From positions 1 through 64,000 of the forward strand of contig NZ_UHFN01000002.1 of NCBI RefSeq assembly GCF_900459405.1: 64,000 nucleotides of DNA. Direction: 5' to 3'. Position 1 is the stretch's first letter. Every line of letters begins with the position of its first letter. A program made the position numbers and the translations under genes. The notes under the pieces were generated by a model. It did not search any database and was not told the origin of the DNA. It was given only the letters and a program-made list of their open reading frames with translations. Of the stretch, positions 1 through 8,389 are shown one piece after another. The DNA comes from Streptococcus hyointestinalis (GTDB lineage Bacteria > Bacillota > Bacilli > Lactobacillales > Streptococcaceae).

Positions 1-92
1 TAAATAACACAAAAATTGATTGAAAACCCAGCTTTTTGTGAATGTACTTATGATAATTTTTGGTAGTCCTGTTCGTTCACTGGCATCTAATG

Positions 93-287
93 TCATATAT
101 GGTCGCGACTTTCCTTCAGTCTATCAATAGCAGTTAAAACAAGAACATGCATTGCCATTGTGTCATAGCGCTCATATCCAAAAGCCATGAGAACTTTTTC
201 GGCTATATTCGCCACCAATTCGGGCTCTTTTATTTCCTCTTCACTCAAAGAAGCTATAAATTTATTTACAATATCAATATCCAGCAT
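93..287 (-). CDS. hypothetical protein, 64 aa
   Basis: I do not recognise this small acidic, helical protein. The ATG at 287 is preferred over the overlapping GTG at 290 because a GAGG ribosome site lies seven bases upstream. Just upstream on the same strand (290-358) is an open frame ending ...ETLDKAIEV and a stop, with an in-frame stop and no start codon before it. That stretch looks like the 3' remnant of another gene whose stop touches this start. Bases 1-92 hold nothing I can identify. Confidence 0.5.
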   Translation of the reverse strand: MLDIDIVNKFIASLSEEEIKEPELVANIAEKVLMAFGYERYDTMAMHVLVLTAIDRLKESRDHI

Positions 288-414
288 CACTACACCTCGA
301 TTGCTTTATCAAGGGTTTCAGGAAGAAACTCAACAATATCACCCCAGTATTCACTCTTTCATCACTTTTAATATAGCAAAAGTATTTCGCTAATTATCAA
401 TTATCTTCTTCTTT

Positions 415-1392
415 CTACAATTTTGGTTCATCAGGAAAAATATAGTCATGTGTCTTGAAGTAATATTCTCTCACCACATCAACCCACTTATTTATCATAC
501 TAGCTGATAATAAAGCATCACCTGATGGATAAACTCTTAGAAATAATCCAGTTAATTGTGCTAGAGTAATAGCCGAATGTTCTCCAGGAGTAGTTAATCC
601 AAAATCAGTATGGCCAACCGTGATTACTTCTTCATTACTAATTGTACCGATTCTATGAAAAGTACCTTGTGATGAAGGATGTACAACTTCGTTAGCAAGT
701 TGATATTCTTGATGCCACAAATCTGATGGAAAACTAGCTTTATTCTTTATGTCATCGAAACGTATGAACTTCTTTTTGGAACTAAATTCTCCACATGCTC
801 TTGCCCATTCATAACGATCTTCTGTGTTTTGGGATGAAATATAGGATTCTGCAACTTTCTCACCATATTTTGAAATAAATGATGCAATAATATTTAATTC
901 ATAGAGTGAGCGCCATCTAGCATAAGCACCATCAGCAAAGCCATTTTTCATTAAGGTGATAATTTCTAAAAATTGCTGCAGTCCTCTACCATGAATATAC
1001 TTTAAGGCAGTGTATGTCTGTATGGATTTTTCTCTTTCTTTGTTATCCATCTCATTAACAAATTCAGAGTATTCTTTTACTGCTTCAAACACCATCATAT
1101 ACATTGATTCTGATGCGACAAATGCATTAGACCACTTTTGATTTATCCGCGCGAGAATTTCAGATTCTTCGTTTCTGAAAAATAGGGAATTTTCGTGCAT
1201 TATAGTCTTAGCATCTTCAACCATTTGATTTGATATATCTTCTATTATGACTTTATAGGCTTCAGAAAAATCAGCCTGCTCATATTTTTCAAAAAACTCA
1301 TCTACTTCTTCTTGAGTTTTTAATGTTTTTATATGTTCTTCAAGCACTCCGTTTAAAGTGTCAGTTATAAAACTTTCAAATTTATCAGCCAT
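415..1392 (-). CDS. DUF5677-like protein, 325 aa
   Basis: The protein is alpha-helical and soluble. Its centre (residues about 135-175) carries a GR..QF..I..L...G..DGAYARWRSLYEL pattern that I associate with the DUF5677 family, which is common in defence islands and of unknown function. Conserved His and Asn residues follow (EVVHPSSQGTFHR). The start has a strong AGGGGGGAGT ribosome site, and a TATAAT-like box lies about 40 bp upstream. It stands alone on the minus strand, 500 bp downstream of a proteasome-like gene. A defence role is inference from family and neighbourhood only. Confidence 0.6.
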   Translation of the reverse strand: MADKFESFITDTLNGVLEEHIKTLKTQEEVDEFFEKYEQADFSEAYKVIIEDISNQMVEDAKTIMHENSLFFRNEESEILARINQKWSNAFVASESMYMMVFEAVKEYSEFVNEMDNKEREKSIQTYTALKYIHGRGLQQFLEIITLMKNGFADGAYARWRSLYELNIIASFISKYGEKVAESYISSQNTEDRYEWARACGEFSSKKKFIRFDDIKNKASFPSDLWHQEYQLANEVVHPSSQGTFHRIGTISNEEVITVGHTDFGLTTPGEHSAITLAQLTGLFLRVYPSGDALLSASMINKWVDVVREYYFKTHDYIFPDEPKL

Positions 1393-1616
1393 ATTACTCC
1401 CCCCTGGAAATCATTTCCCTTTATTATACACTAACACTGCTATATCTTTATTTTGCTAATGTTACTAACACTATGTACTTTATGAAAGTAAAAACTTAAT
1501 CTTTATGAAAAGGTACAAATCAATATGCTTATTAAATTCAATCACGATTTTAGATAACAATACTGATAATAAATACTGTTGGTGTCTTTAATTGTAAAGA
1601 CATAGAATTATAGGGC

Positions 1617-1692
1617 AAATAAAAAAAGCTCTATAATCTTCATTGTGGAATTTATCCGCGATAAATAATTATAAAGCCTTATTTTTAAAATC
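1617..1692 (-). terminator. intrinsic terminator of the Ntn-hydrolase unit; gap 1393-1725
   Basis: Read on the minus strand, GGCTTTATAAT pairs with ATTATAGAGC across a long loop and is followed by a run of seven T. It ends the 1.7-3.1 kb transcription unit. The rest of the 1393-1725 gap is AT-rich and holds only the promoter region of the 415-1392 gene. Confidence 0.6.
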
Positions 1693-1725
1693 ATACTATA
1701 ATTTTAAAATTCGAAAGAATACATT

Positions 1726-1917
1726 TTAGGAAGAATGTTGTAATAGGTGCTTAAAATTTAAAACATCTAACTTTTCTTTGCTTTTAGACACTTCATTATA
1801 AGTATCTTTTATGGTACTTGTGGGGGTAGGAGGATTTAAAACAGGATGTTTTCTATTGTTTCTTATATTATCTTCTTTAGTAAAAAAGGTGCTAGCGTAA
1901 ATCATTGTCATTGCCAT
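1726..1917 (-). CDS. small ORF overlapping the Ntn-hydrolase stop, 61-63 aa
   Basis: Unrecognised. Its start overlaps the last 26 bases of the upstream gene in another frame, and an AGAGG site lies at a proper distance from its internal ATG at 1911. Translational coupling is therefore plausible. Residues are polar with a PTPTS stretch. It could be a real partner of the Ntn hydrolase or a chance frame. Confidence 0.4.
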   Translation of the reverse strand: MAMTMIYASTFFTKEDNIRNNRKHPVLNPPTPTSTIKDTYNEVSKSKEKLDVLNFKHLLQHSS

Positions 1918-3112
1918 ATCCTCTCTTTCTTAATTGATAATCTATATTTTTTTTGATATCAAAATATTCTTTCCTATTAATCCATATTGGACCATCACCA
2001 CGACTAATTACCAAAACATCAATTGGGCCACCTACAGTTTCAAGAGAATTTGTAATATGTCGTTTAAATGATGTTAAATTTACCAGTGTTTCAGCCATAT
2101 TTGCTAATTCAGAGACAGATAACATACCAGTAATATTTAAAATTGGATTTAAAAAATACTCTTTTTGATAGCTACCTATCCTACTTATTATACTATTTTT
2201 TTCATCTTCAGTCAATGAGGCATTGCTGATTTCTTCACTCACTACTTCCTCCATATCAGGATCCATCCCTTTTAAAATAGTCATGATCATATCTGTTTGA
2301 GCGAAGGGGGTTATTGAAGCTGTACAATCTGTCGTCGATATTGAAACTTCTTCCTTTTGTAGTATTTTTAATTCGTTTCTATAAGAGTAACTAATTTCAA
2401 ATGAACGTAAAGAAGGGAATAATTCATTTTGTCCATACCCGCAGATAATAATTCCAGATATATTTTCAAAACTATTCCTGAATATTGTTAATTCATACAT
2501 TAAAGTCAAAAAGTCATTAATAATATTAGAAATATCAATTCTAAAATGATTCTGTAAAAGATTTATACAAAACATTTGAAAATCTTCAAGAAAATCTTCT
2601 ATTTCTACATTACACCTAAAAGATTTTCGGTCAATATTTTCCATTCTAACTTTTTCAATTACTATTTTTAAAATTTCAACTATTTTATCATTATTGATTG
2701 TATGCTCAGCACTTTCTGACTGAACTTTTGCAATGTGAGAATTCGCAATTTCAGTTAATGTCATAAGTGCCCTATATATCATTGATTGGATGTGCTGTAG
2801 GGCTATTTCTGCTGTATTAAATTTGTCATCTTTAATAAATTCAACAAAACGATTGGTACATTCTTCAACAGTTTGAAAACTATCATTCTTATGATGATTT
2901 CTAAACTCTTTAAAAATGATTTCCCAAGGGATATCCATATATTCTGCATTGCCATAAATCATAAAACCAATATTATGATTCTCTCCAAAGGAAAATAACT
3001 TGTTCGCGGCGTTATATGTTTTAGCATTTCCATCTCCACTAGATATAGTAACTGCACTATCCGCAGCAAGAGCTACTCCGTTCTTATTTAAAATTGCAAT
3101 TTCAGCTGTCAT
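1892..3112 (-). CDS. proteasome/HslV-like Ntn-hydrolase protein, 406 aa
   Basis: The N-terminus fits the proteasome beta-subunit fold. After Met removal the protein would begin with Thr, then reach AADSAVT so that the Asp falls exactly at position 17, as in HslV and proteasome subunits. A Lys follows in the YNAANKLF motif near position 37 (Lys33 in the classical enzymes). GFMIYGNAEYM matches the strand after it. Unlike the 180-240 aa of HslV, this protein has a long extra C-terminal region of about 200 aa, mostly helical. The likely role is a self-processed Thr protease or amidohydrolase; its substrate is unknown and no unfoldase lies next to it. An IS110 element sits just upstream. Confidence 0.6.
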   Translation of the reverse strand: MTAEIAILNKNGVALAADSAVTISSGDGNAKTYNAANKLFSFGENHNIGFMIYGNAEYMDIPWEIIFKEFRNHHKNDSFQTVEECTNRFVEFIKDDKFNTAEIALQHIQSMIYRALMTLTEIANSHIAKVQSESAEHTINNDKIVEILKIVIEKVRMENIDRKSFRCNVEIEDFLEDFQMFCINLLQNHFRIDISNIINDFLTLMYELTIFRNSFENISGIIICGYGQNELFPSLRSFEISYSYRNELKILQKEEVSISTTDCTASITPFAQTDMIMTILKGMDPDMEEVVSEEISNASLTEDEKNSIISRIGSYQKEYFLNPILNITGMLSVSELANMAETLVNLTSFKRHITNSLETVGGPIDVLVISRGDGPIWINRKEYFDIKKNIDYQLRKRGYGNDNDLR

Positions 3113-3249
3113 CTAATCATTCCTCCTCGTAAAATAAGTTTATGGGGATTTTTCAATCCCAAATTTTTAATGAGTGTAATAATGTTAACTTGACTATTGC
3201 AAGGTTTTCCAGAACAATAGAGTCATGGAATGGACTCATGGTTGTTTCT

Positions 3250-3481
3250 TTTCCTCCTTGTTGCTTAGACTTCATTTTTAAGTCTGTTACCCAAGCGTTG
3301 TGCCTACTTCCAACACACTAGCTGTTTCCATTACGCTAACTTCTGTACGTAGTAGCGTACAGGCGGCAGGTGAGCTAGTGACTAGAATTCTCTTATGCGA
3401 GGCTGTTGGTTCAACGTGTTTCTGGGGAACCTTACAGTAGTCAAGAAACTTTCCAAATACAAATGAAAGGAGACCTTCCAA
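3250..3481 (+). ncRNA. candidate IS110 bridge RNA region
   Basis: The 5' non-coding part of IS110 elements encodes the bridge RNA that pairs with target and donor DNA. This stretch has several local inverted repeats (for example ACGTAG.AGCGTAC near 3350 and GGTTC..GGGGAACC near 3408-3431) and no coding frame. Assignment is from family knowledge and position; the loops that bind target and donor were not resolved. Confidence 0.45.
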
Positions 3482-4735
3482 ATGAAATGTTTTGTCGGTT
3501 TAGACGTTAGCTCTACCAAATTAGATGTCTGTATCATGCTTAGTGATACAACAACTCCCTTTACAGCTTCTCTTCCTAATGATCTAGTAGGGGCTCAAGA
3601 AATCAAGAAACAAATTCTTGAACTCAATGATACCTATTCATTTGAACGCATCGTCATTGGTATGGAAGCCACCAGTCTCTACAGCTTTCACCCTGCCATG
3701 TTCTTTCATGAAGATAGCGACTTGAAAGCTCTAATGGTTGAAGTCATGGTGGAACAACCCAATAAGATTAAGAAATATCGGGAAGCCTTTGAAGAAAGTA
3801 AAAATGATACTATTGATGCCTTCTACATCGCCGATTATTTTCGTGCTGAGCGATTTTCACCTGCTTTTCTCAAAGAAGAAAAGTATCTGGCTCTCCAACA
3901 CCTAACCAGAACGAGACTACAACTCATTGAACAGTTGACAAGAACAAAACAACACTTTATTGAAAATATTTATTATAAGTGCAATACCTTATCTACTGAA
4001 ATCAAGAATGAGAGCCTCACAACTTCTCTCTGGTCTAGCACCATTATTTCCTTAATGACTGAAGACTATACCCTCGACGAGTTAGCGACCTTTCCTCTCA
4101 ATGACCTAGCGGACTTTATCCAAAAATTGGGGAGAGGACGATTCAAAGCGCCTGAAAAATTAGCTAAAGCTATTCAATCAGCTGTCAGGGGATCTTATCG
4201 TCTACCCAAGCTCCAACAAGACTCTATCAATGTTATTCTCGGTCTATTAGCTCGAGAAATCAGAAACCTTGAGAAATTAATCAAGGATATTGATAAAGCT
4301 ATTGAAGACATGGTCGAAGTCATCCCTGAATACCAGTGCTTAACTTCTGTTCCTGGTGTGGGGAAAGTGTACGCTGCAGGCATTATCGCTGAAATTGGAC
4401 AGATTGATCGCTTTAAAGACCACCCTCAAGTCGCTAAATATGCAGGCTTGAATTGGAAACAGAATCAATCCGGGAACACTAACTCTCAAAATACTGAACT
4501 TGTCAAACGAGGCAACCGCTATCTCCGTTATTACTTAGTTGAAGCCGCCAACTCGGTCAGACGACACGATAGTGAGTATCAAACCTTTTACAAGAAGAAG
4601 TATCATGAAGTTCCTAAACATCAACACAAACGAGCCATCGTCTTAACCGCTAGAAAACTTGTGCGTCTGGTGGATGCGCTACTACGCAATCGGCAACTCT
4701 ATGCGCCACCAAGGAGGCTTATGGAAGATAGATGA
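3482..4735 (+). CDS. IS110-family DEDD recombinase, 417 aa
   Basis: The N-terminal RuvC-like domain carries Asp8 (GLDVSS), Glu62 (GMEATS) and the ND.IDAFYIADYF segment (residues 108-120) with the last acidic residues of the DEDD set. The C-terminal Tnp_20 domain begins at LTSVPGVGKVYAAGIIAEIG and contains the serine-bearing motif NQSGNTNSQ. Length is normal for the family. A GAAAGGAGACC site precedes the ATG. It should recombine IS and target DNA with its bridge RNA. The gene looks intact. Confidence 0.9.
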   Translation: MKCFVGLDVSSTKLDVCIMLSDTTTPFTASLPNDLVGAQEIKKQILELNDTYSFERIVIGMEATSLYSFHPAMFFHEDSDLKALMVEVMVEQPNKIKKYREAFEESKNDTIDAFYIADYFRAERFSPAFLKEEKYLALQHLTRTRLQLIEQLTRTKQHFIENIYYKCNTLSTEIKNESLTTSLWSSTIISLMTEDYTLDELATFPLNDLADFIQKLGRGRFKAPEKLAKAIQSAVRGSYRLPKLQQDSINVILGLLAREIRNLEKLIKDIDKAIEDMVEVIPEYQCLTSVPGVGKVYAAGIIAEIGQIDRFKDHPQVAKYAGLNWKQNQSGNTNSQNTELVKRGNRYLRYYLVEAANSVRRHDSEYQTFYKKKYHEVPKHQHKRAIVLTARKLVRLVDALLRNRQLYAPPRRLMEDR

Positions 4736-4850
4736 TGATCTGCACAAGTCCTTGGATAAACTGGTGAAAAAAAGCGATTTTCACTAGGTGTTTTTAGTGT
4801 ACCCTGTTTTCTAAAAAAACAACTAGAATTTTCTCAACTTTCTATTGACT

Positions 4851-5154
4851 TTTTACCACTAGACTTAAACCATTTATAATCAGATAAATTAATTATATCA
4901 ATTTTCTAACTCATTAGACAACAAAATAAAGTACTATTGAACTCTATATAACAAAATGTACAATTTGCCCTACTACTTCATCATTGTTTGCTACCTCATT
5001 TTGTACAATTGAATTCCCACCCAAACTGGAATATCGCAACTAAATTATGGACTATATTACACTCTAAAATAATGTACAAAATAAAAATAAAGTACACTTT
5101 TTAAATGATGTACTTTATGCTTTAAATATAGATGTATCAAGGGTTTAGGTGCTG
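4851..5154. repeat. AT-rich stretch with scattered GTAC-centred boxes
   Basis: Between 4925 and 5170 there are at least seven short boxes built on AAAGTAC or ATGTACA and their complements (near 4930, 4956, 5000, 5073, 5090, 5107 and 5163). No coding frame is present. They might be binding sites for a regulator or a replication or partition protein, or simply bias in an AT-rich spacer. The region lies downstream of the leftward membrane-protein operon. Confidence 0.35.
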
Positions 5155-5412
5155 TTAGGTGTAAAGTACATAAATTTTTAGTTTTGCGTAGCGAGCAGTA
5201 AATACAAACATCGCTACAAAAAGAAATAGGAAAATAACGCCATTGATAGCTCTGGACATGGGGATGTATACTCCCTTATATGTTCCGTTGAATATGGCTG
5301 GTATCAATCCTAATATACAGGCAGCAAGTGCATAGAACTGTCCCTTTATGATAACTCTGACTAAAAAGTTTATGCCACATATTCCTGCGACTTTTAGTTC
5401 TTTCTTATTCAT
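5155..5412 (-). CDS. small membrane protein, 85 aa
   Basis: Unrecognised. Hydrophobic segments lie around residues 10-22, 25-42 and 55-75. The start is set by a GAAAGGAAC ribosome site. It is the last gene of a leftward row of membrane proteins that begins at 8264. A role in the conjugative envelope is possible but not shown. Confidence 0.55.
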   Translation of the reverse strand: MNKKELKVAGICGINFLVRVIIKGQFYALAACILGLIPAIFNGTYKGVYIPMSRAINGVIFLFLFVAMFVFTARYAKLKIYVLYT

Positions 5413-5517
5413 CGTTTGTTCCTTTCATATAACCAAGTGCTATCATAAGCATTAGACACTAGCAGAAATAGTGAATTGTTTTTAACAAATGTAGTCTTTT
5501 TGAAGTTAACTTTTTCA

Positions 5518-6342
5518 TCAATCCATTTCTCCGTTTTTCTTCATAGTAACCACTTCTTTTAGATTTTTATCTAGTTTAATGAACAAATCCACGCACTCAT
5601 CTAAAGTTCTTACTCTGTATTCTGGAAAAGAAACTCTGTAGCGATAGTTTCCAATGCGGTCAACAAGTTCCTGCTCCTTTTGACTTAGGATATTCGCAAC
5701 TTCTACATCATGAATAGAAGATCCATCCGTTTCAAGTTCTCTTAGTTCGCTTTCCCAATCAAAAACAACCTTTTCAAAGGTGATGGAGAACGGAAGGTCA
5801 CTGAAAAAATCAATGATTTTATGCATTTCTTCTTTTGAGTTAACGAAGTTTGGAATCATATCGTTGCTAATACCATAGGAAACAGCCTCACCGTCCTTAT
5901 GGTAAATCCATAGTTGGAATGTGGTAAGCCAGTCGTATTCTCCGTTGAAACAAATATCATAAGCAGCAAGTAAATGCTCCTCTTTACGCTGCCCCTCCGA
6001 TATATTGTACATGATGTCGTTAACATACTCAATGCAGTCAAGGTCTAATAATGCTTTTTCAATATCGTCTTTTGGTGTTTTGATATAGTTTGTACCTTGG
6101 GTGCTAACAAGTGTTAGGAGTTTATCACGCGCTTCAGGCGACAGCTCTTCCCATAGCTTACGTTGCTTTTCGTTATATTTGGAAAGCTCTACATCAATTT
6201 CTCGTTCTTTCTTAATAGCAGGTTCTTCTTCTGTGAAGGTATTTACTTCAGCAAATGCTCGGTGCACCTTCACTTTTCCTACTGGAATGATACCAAAAAG
6301 GTATAACTTTCTTTCAACATAAAATTCATTTCCATGTTTCAT
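5518..6342 (-). CDS. hypothetical protein, 274 aa
   Basis: Unrecognised soluble protein, strongly charged, with acidic helices and no membrane segment. The N-terminal 25 residues (VERKLYLFGIIPVGKVKVHRAF) are more basic than the rest. A CAGGAGTG site precedes the ATG. It lies in the operon of small membrane proteins driven from about 8.33 kb, so it may act with them at the membrane. No enzymatic motif is visible. Confidence 0.6.
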   Translation of the reverse strand: MKHGNEFYVERKLYLFGIIPVGKVKVHRAFAEVNTFTEEEPAIKKEREIDVELSKYNEKQRKLWEELSPEARDKLLTLVSTQGTNYIKTPKDDIEKALLDLDCIEYVNDIMYNISEGQRKEEHLLAAYDICFNGEYDWLTTFQLWIYHKDGEAVSYGISNDMIPNFVNSKEEMHKIIDFFSDLPFSITFEKVVFDWESELRELETDGSSIHDVEVANILSQKEQELVDRIGNYRYRVSFPEYRVRTLDECVDLFIKLDKNLKEVVTMKKNGEMD

Positions 6343-6361
6343 ATTCTCACTCCTGTAATCA

Positions 6362-6871
6362 TTATTTTATCTGTGCTTTTCTTAATTCTTCGATTTCTTT
6401 AGTAGCATTGGTTTTGAGTGTGTCACCAACAAGTAGAGCGAAAACAGCAGTCGCTAGATAGACAGGATTCAATACAACAGTCTCTAACGTTTTCATGTAA
6501 ACTGGGTCAGTTGTGTGTAGTTGTGGTTTATACAAACCAAACGTTCCAACTGCCTTAACTGATTCAGATAAATCCAAAAATGAATGCAATTCCAATTGGA
6601 ACAATCTAAAAATTAAGAATCCCAAGCAAAATACCATATAGATACCTACAAAAAGAATCATCAAATAACCCACAACAATATGTTTCTTAAGTCTTTTGTA
6701 TTCTTTATCAGCTTTCTCTTTTATCACTGTAATTGGAGGTGACGCCAATGGGTCGATAGGTGGTATTCGATTTTTTTCTCTTCGATTATCTTTTGAAAAC
6801 TCAAGCCTCTTTCCCATCCTATGAGAAGTGCGGCGCTTCATCTTCTGCGTTAAGGTTTTTCTTTTAATCAT
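6362..6871 (-). CDS. two-TM membrane protein with basic N-tail, 169 aa
   Basis: Unrecognised. The first 60 residues are very basic (KRKTLTQKMKRR, RREKNR) and should stay cytoplasmic. Hydrophobic segments follow at about 67-90 and 132-150. It sits between a soluble protein and another two-TM protein in the 5.1-8.3 kb operon. Confidence 0.6.
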   Translation of the reverse strand: MIKRKTLTQKMKRRTSHRMGKRLEFSKDNRREKNRIPPIDPLASPPITVIKEKADKEYKRLKKHIVVGYLMILFVGIYMVFCLGFLIFRLFQLELHSFLDLSESVKAVGTFGLYKPQLHTTDPVYMKTLETVVLNPVYLATAVFALLVGDTLKTNATKEIEELRKAQIK

Positions 6872-6912
6872 CTTTCACTCCCTTTTAAACTATGTTTCTT
6901 TGAAAACTAATG

Positions 6913-7248
6913 CTAATCTCTTAATTCTTTTGACTTATGTACTTCCACAATAATCCTAGAGAGAAGAGCGAGAATAGCAAATAGTGCCCAGTCTATTACT
7001 AATCGATGATAAAACTCAATTTGAATAGATGTGTTCCTCATTACTAGAAGAAAGAGTCCTAACAATAAGAATAAAACTAAAACAAAAGAGACTATAAAGA
7101 ATACGACCTGAGCATAGATTGCCATCATATACAAAAATTTCCAGAGAAATGATTCTGTCGAACATGAACGAGCAATCATTTCAATAACAAGCATACTTCG
7201 TTCTATTTGTGGGTCTTTATTTAGTTTTTCTGTGAGTTTGCTTTTCAT
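6913..7248 (-). CDS. two-TM membrane protein, 111 aa
   Basis: Unrecognised. Long hydrophobic segments lie at about 43-70 and 83-102. Its AAGGAGAGC ribosome site lies in the end of the upstream gene, whose stop abuts this ATG, so the two are probably translationally coupled. Confidence 0.6.
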   Translation of the reverse strand: MKSKLTEKLNKDPQIERSMLVIEMIARSCSTESFLWKFLYMMAIYAQVVFFIVSFVLVLFLLLGLFLLVMRNTSIQIEFYHRLVIDWALFAILALLSRIIVEVHKSKELRD

Positions 7249-7824
7249 TTAGCTCTCCTTCTCGTACAGGTGGCTAAGACTGTCTGTAAACAATAGTCCA
7301 GCTTCCTCAATGACTTCAGGGTCAAATGTAGGGTCAATTAGCAAAGGGCTGTCAGGTTCTTTAGGAGTATGTGTTGTTAGTAGTAACCAATCATGGCAAG
7401 TCAGCAGCAAATTCTCTTTATCTTCATCAGTAAACTCTACAGGTAAGTCTTTTGTCAGAAGGAAGAAAAGTGTTTCATACAACCAAACAAAAATTTCATC
7501 ACGTACTGCAAAAGCTTCTACCCATGAACACAGTCTGTTAACTTCAAAGACTTCATGGTTATCTCCATTAAGTGGATATCGCTCTGTACTACCATAGACG
7601 CCTAATAATGCTGCATGCCTACCATCGGAAAGAGTGACAGGGTATAAATCTACAAGAGGTGTATCCTTGATATAACGTAGAATGCTCAAAATGTAGTCAT
7701 CTTCGTATACACGAAAACATTCCATCTCAGATGCTTCTCTGAAAGCTTTATAGTCTCTTAGAACTTGTTCTAAGAATGATGGAGTTTCCAATTGTTCTAA
7801 AATGCTTTTATCTGTTTTTACCAT
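7249..7824 (-). CDS. hypothetical acidic protein, 191 aa
   Basis: Unrecognised soluble protein, rich in Glu, Asp and Leu, with no signal or membrane segment. Its stop codon touches the start of the next gene (7248), which argues for expression in one operon with the flanking membrane proteins. Confidence 0.6.
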   Translation of the reverse strand: MVKTDKSILEQLETPSFLEQVLRDYKAFREASEMECFRVYEDDYILSILRYIKDTPLVDLYPVTLSDGRHAALLGVYGSTERYPLNGDNHEVFEVNRLCSWVEAFAVRDEIFVWLYETLFFLLTKDLPVEFTDEDKENLLLTCHDWLLLTTHTPKEPDSPLLIDPTFDPEVIEEAGLLFTDSLSHLYEKES

Positions 7825-7839
7825 AAATTTACCTTCTTT

Positions 7840-8043
7840 CTATAAGTCAATGAAAAGTTTTATTATTTTGATAACATATATTAGAGCCACAATAACGAGC
7901 AAGCAAAACAAAGCAACATATATCCCTATCATTAGTTTGAGATCCTGATAGCTGGTTAAAATCTCAACAACTTTGAATACAATGGGTACTGCTAGTATCA
8001 CTAAAATATATTTGCAAAGTGTCAAAAATTCCTTCTTTTCCAT
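7840..8043 (-). CDS. small two-TM protein, 67 aa
   Basis: Unrecognised; two hydrophobic helices cover most of the length. Size and layout resemble the next gene (8061-8264), so the two may be distant duplicates. It belongs to the leftward operon from the 8.33 kb promoter. Confidence 0.55.
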   Translation of the reverse strand: MEKKEFLTLCKYILVILAVPIVFKVVEILTSYQDLKLMIGIYVALFCLLVIVALIYVIKIIKLFIDL

Positions 8044-8060
8044 ATTGATTTTCCTTTTAG

Positions 8061-8264
8061 TTAGTCTTGCAAGGCTCTATAAAAAGATTTAGCCCATTTT
8101 ATGGTGAGAACCACCAAGCAGGATAAAGCCGCATAGACCGTAACCATCCATTTGAAGTAAAGTGCTACAAAATATAGTCCTCCGAATGATATGGTTATTG
8201 CGAAAAGTATAAGCACATATTTTAGCATGAACAGCTGTTTTTCAGATAACTTTTTGTTATTCAT
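8061..8264 (-). CDS. small two-TM protein, 67 aa
   Basis: First gene of the 8.3-5.1 kb leftward operon. It has two predicted helices (about 12-30 and 34-52) and a basic C-terminus. A GGGAGAGGAAAA ribosome site precedes the ATG. Function unknown. Confidence 0.55.
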   Translation of the reverse strand: MNNKKLSEKQLFMLKYVLILFAITISFGGLYFVALYFKWMVTVYAALSCLVVLTIKWAKSFYRALQD

Positions 8265-8328
8265 ATTATTTTCCTCTCCCTTATTTAATTTTTACAGATT
8301 ATCTGCTTCATCTGTATAGTCTGTTAAT

Positions 8329-8370
8329 ATTATATCACGCACCTCTGTCCATCTCCAAGCTAGCTGGCAG
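8329..8370 (-). promoter_or_regulatory. class I promoter with CTGCCAG box
   Basis: On the minus strand CTGCCAG (8370-8364) is followed by a TTGGAG -35, 18 bp and TATAAT (8334-8329). The same box overlaps the -35 of six other promoters in the window. It should drive the membrane-protein operon starting at 8264. A transcribed ACAGACTATACAGA stretch follows, also seen downstream of the 19.6 kb copy. Confidence 0.7.
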
Positions 8371-8389
8371 TTGAGCACTAAAAAAATGA

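Larger units (their letters stand above)
3180..4850 (+). mobile_element. IS110-family insertion sequence
   Basis: The element consists of a 300-bp non-coding left part, one recombinase gene and a short right part. IS110 elements have no long terminal inverted repeats, so the outer limits are approximate. It separates the Ntn-hydrolase gene from the AT-rich region before 5.1 kb. No target duplication could be judged. Confidence 0.75.
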
